DNA of 5,478 nt from JBEVMS01 sp040508515 (GTDB lineage: Bacteria; Pseudomonadota; Gammaproteobacteria; Xanthomonadales; Rhodanobacteraceae): NCBI GenBank assembly GCA_040508515.1, contig JBEVMS010000265.1, forward strand, positions 1-5,478, read 5' to 3'. A model generated the notes under the pieces. It saw only the letters and a list, made by a program, of their open reading frames with translations. It made no database searches and was not told the origin of the DNA. Positions 3,571-5,478 of this stretch are shown here, one piece after another (positions within the stretch are counted from its first letter, which is position 1; every line of letters starts with the position of its first letter). Position numbers and translations under genes: made by a program.

Positions 3571-5478
3571 ATGAACACATTGATCCTCAACGCGCAGCTA
3601 ACCCAGGCTCAGCAAAAAATGCGCCTGATGCAGCAGTTTTTCGACGAGCATGGACTGCGCGAGAAAAAGCGTCGGCGTGGCAACGATGCACAACGCCTAG
3701 AGCGGCTGCGCGCGGCGCCGGGCTATCTGGCGGCCTACGCCGAGCAGCCGCTGATCTCGATCATCATTCCCACCTATAACCGCGCGCAGATCATCATCGA
3801 ACGCACCCTGCCCAGCGTGCTGGCCCAGGATTACCCGCACTGGGAACTGTTGATCGTCGGCGACTGCATGGAGGCCGAACAAGCCGCGCTGCTCAGCGAA
3901 GCAGCGCAGGCCGATCCACGCGTGCGTTTTCACAACCTCAAGCATCGGGGCAAGTACCCCGCCACACGTGGCCCGCGCTGGTATGTGGCTGGCACTACGC
4001 CGATGAATTTCGGACTGCGCGTGGCACGTGGCGCCTGGATTTCGCATCTGGACGACGACGACGAATTCCTGCCCAACCATTTGTCGGCGTTGCTGGCGAC
4101 CGCGCAGGCGGGCCGTTACGAATGGGCGCACGCCAAGGTGCAATTCGTCACCGATCAAGGCGTACATCAAATGGCTGTGGGCGGCGAACTGCCCAGCCAC
4201 GGGAATATCTCGCGCATCGGCAGCCTCTACCACGCCGGCCTCAAAACCTTCCGCTATAACCCCGGTTGCTGGAAGTATTTCTATCCTGGCGACTGGGACT
4301 TATGGGAGCGCCTGCTGGCGATGGGCGTGACGCATGCGCATTGCGCGCAAGTGACCGCGCTGCACCACGGCGATTATTTCCGCAGCGGCGTGCTGGATGA
4401 AAATGCCCCACCCGCGCCGATGACCCCGGCGCAGCAGCATCAAGCGTGGCTGGCAGCGCGCACGCTGGCGCCGCAGCAGCTCGAATTGCAACAACAGCGG
4501 CAAGCGACCGGTTGCCGGATCGAACTGCTGATCATCGATTCGGGCCACGATGCGGCCCCAGGGCAAGCCACGTGCCGCAGCATCGACGCGCAGCCTTATG
4601 CGCAGGTCAACGTGCAACTGATTGACGCTGTGTCGGACGCGCCGCAGGCCGCCTTGAGGTCAATCAATCAACGCGCTCAAGCCAGCGACGCAGACTGGTT
4701 CGTACTGCTGCACGCCGGCGATACCTTGACCCCGCAAGCACTCGTCCTGCTGGCCGACACGGTGACTGCGCAACCGGCGCTGATGTGCTGCTACGGCGAT
4801 GAAGATGCACTGGACGCCGAGGGGCCGGCGCGTCCTATCTTCAAGCCGGATTTGAATCTGGATCTGCTGCGCAGTTATCCCTACCTGGGCCGCTCGCTGG
4901 CGATCAAGCGCGAGGCATTACTGGCGCTGGGGGGGCTGAATACTTCGCTGGGTGAGCTGGCCCACTACGACCTGGTTTTCCGGATCATCGAGAGCCACGG
5001 CCTGCACGCGGTGGGGCATATCGCCGAAGTGCTCCATCACGCCCAGCTCCCCTATGCCGCATGGCTGGGGCTGGCCTCGGCGGCCCAAACCGGCGCCGTG
5101 GTTTCGGCGCATCTGCAGCGCATGGGCGTCGCGCACGAGATGCTGCCCGGCGCGCTGCCTGGCATCAACCGCGTGCGTTACCTGCATGCGACGCAGCCGG
5201 CGGTGTCGATCATCATCCCCACGCGCGATCAGTTGCCGCTGATCAATGGCTTGATCGACAGCCTGCTGTCCAAGACCAGCTATGCCAATTACGAGTTGCT
5301 GATCGTCGACAACGACAGCCGCGATCCGGCTGCCTGCGCCTATCTCGATGGCATCGAGCGCTTGAACAATCCGCAGCTGCGCGTGGTGCGCTGGCCGCAT
5401 CCGTTCAACTATTCGGCCATCAACAATTTCGCGGCGGCACAGGCGCGTGGCGAGTACCTTATTCTGCTCAACAACGAT
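3571..5478 (+). CDS. Large tandem-domain GT2 glycosyltransferase, 3' end outside the window
   Basis: An open frame with no stop runs from ATG 3571 to the window end (636 codons seen). An in-frame TAG at 3559-3561 fixes the start region; the ribosome site (AGAGA) is weak. Residues 1-60 are Gln-rich, probably helical, with a KKRRRG basic patch at 32-37. Domain 1 (about 60-270): LISIIIPTYNR, the metal-binding acidic run HLDDDDE (D161-D164), and PGDWDLWERL with D241/D243 as candidate catalytic base; it looks active. Domain 2 (about 315-500): GT2-like with SIDAQPY, YGDEDALD and FKPDLNLDLL, but HAGD (381-384) stands where DxD is expected and the SIIIPT opening is replaced by RIELLIIDSG. Domain 3 (from 545): VSIIIPTRD, LLIVDNDS, FNYSAINN, ending LLNND, so its DxD-equivalent is at the very edge. 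Multi-domain GT2 enzymes of this sort (Fgt-type) glycosylate flagellin in Pseudomonas syringae. Next to fliC the same job is likely, though O-antigen-type rhamnan synthesis is an alternative. Confidence 0.87.
   Translation, partial: MNTLILNAQLTQAQQKMRLMQQFFDEHGLREKKRRRGNDAQRLERLRAAPGYLAAYAEQPLISIIIPTYNRAQIIIERTLPSVLAQDYPHWELLIVGDCMEAEQAALLSEAAQADPRVRFHNLKHRGKYPATRGPRWYVAGTTPMNFGLRVARGAWISHLDDDDEFLPNHLSALLATAQAGRYEWAHAKVQFVTDQGVHQMAVGGELPSHGNISRIGSLYHAGLKTFRYNPGCWKYFYPGDWDLWERLLAMGVTHAHCAQVTALHHGDYFRSGVLDENAPPAPMTPAQQHQAWLAARTLAPQQLELQQQRQATGCRIELLIIDSGHDAAPGQATCRSIDAQPYAQVNVQLIDAVSDAPQAALRSINQRAQASDADWFVLLHAGDTLTPQALVLLADTVTAQPALMCCYGDEDALDAEGPARPIFKPDLNLDLLRSYPYLGRSLAIKREALLALGGLNTSLGELAHYDLVFRIIESHGLHAVGHIAEVLHHAQLPYAAWLGLASAAQTGAVVSAHLQRMGVAHEMLPGALPGINRVRYLHATQPAVSIIIPTRDQLPLINGLIDSLLSKTSYANYELLIVDNDSRDPAACAYLDGIERLNNPQLRVVRWPHPFNYSAINNFAAAQARGEYLILLNND

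Noticed and set aside
3697..5400. Minus-strand frames opposite the glycosyltransferase (3697-4233, 4300-4617, 4918-5400)
   Set aside because: The plus frame reads continuously for 636 codons with GT2 motifs. The minus frames have His/Arg/Gln-rich shadow composition.
1..5478. CRISPR arrays, tRNA or rRNA genes, insertion sequences, attachment sites
   Set aside because: No regularly spaced direct repeats, cloverleaf, rRNA-like stretch, transposase-like frame or terminal inverted repeats were seen.

Overview
The window looks like a flagellar locus from a high-GC gammaproteobacterium, most likely a member of the Xanthomonadaceae. This placement is an inference from base composition, the RpoN/FliA promoter pair and a sugar-modification cluster beside fliC. 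No phylogenetic marker is present, so it is not a species call.

Layout. Bases 1-160 are the region downstream of flagellin, with two tandem stem-loops that act as terminators for leftward transcription, plus smaller palindromes. Bases 161-1381 (minus strand) are a complete flagellin gene, fliC (406 aa). Bases 1382-1684 are a divergent regulatory region. It holds a strong sigma-28 (FliA) promoter reading left into fliC, a strong sigma-54 (RpoN) promoter reading right, and between them a CRP/Clp-like half-conserved operator and an imperfect palindrome. From 1685 rightward runs a cluster on the plus strand: a PLP-dependent DegT/DnrJ/EryC1/StrS sugar aminotransferase (1685-2887), a left-handed beta-helix acyltransferase overlapping it by 4 bases (2884-3456), and, after a 114-base gap, a very large tandem-domain GT2 glycosyltransferase (3571 to beyond the window end, 636 codons visible).

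How the parts work together. The aminotransferase and acyltransferase are what is expected for making an acylated aminodideoxyhexose on a nucleotide carrier (for example an N-acylated viosamine-type sugar, as on Pseudomonas syringae flagellin). The glycosyltransferase is a candidate for placing that sugar, or a short glycan, on the Ser/Thr-rich outer domain of the neighbouring flagellin. The promoter pair suggests timing: modification enzymes in the RpoN-dependent middle class, flagellin in the later FliA-dependent class. The most interesting points are this two-sigma divergent control region, the three-domain glycosyltransferase whose middle GT2 domain has lost key residues, the diverged flg22 immune epitope, and a small TVSG repeat in the flagellin outer domain. 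The system is best described as a flagellin glycosylation island. I see no evidence of a wholly new type of system.
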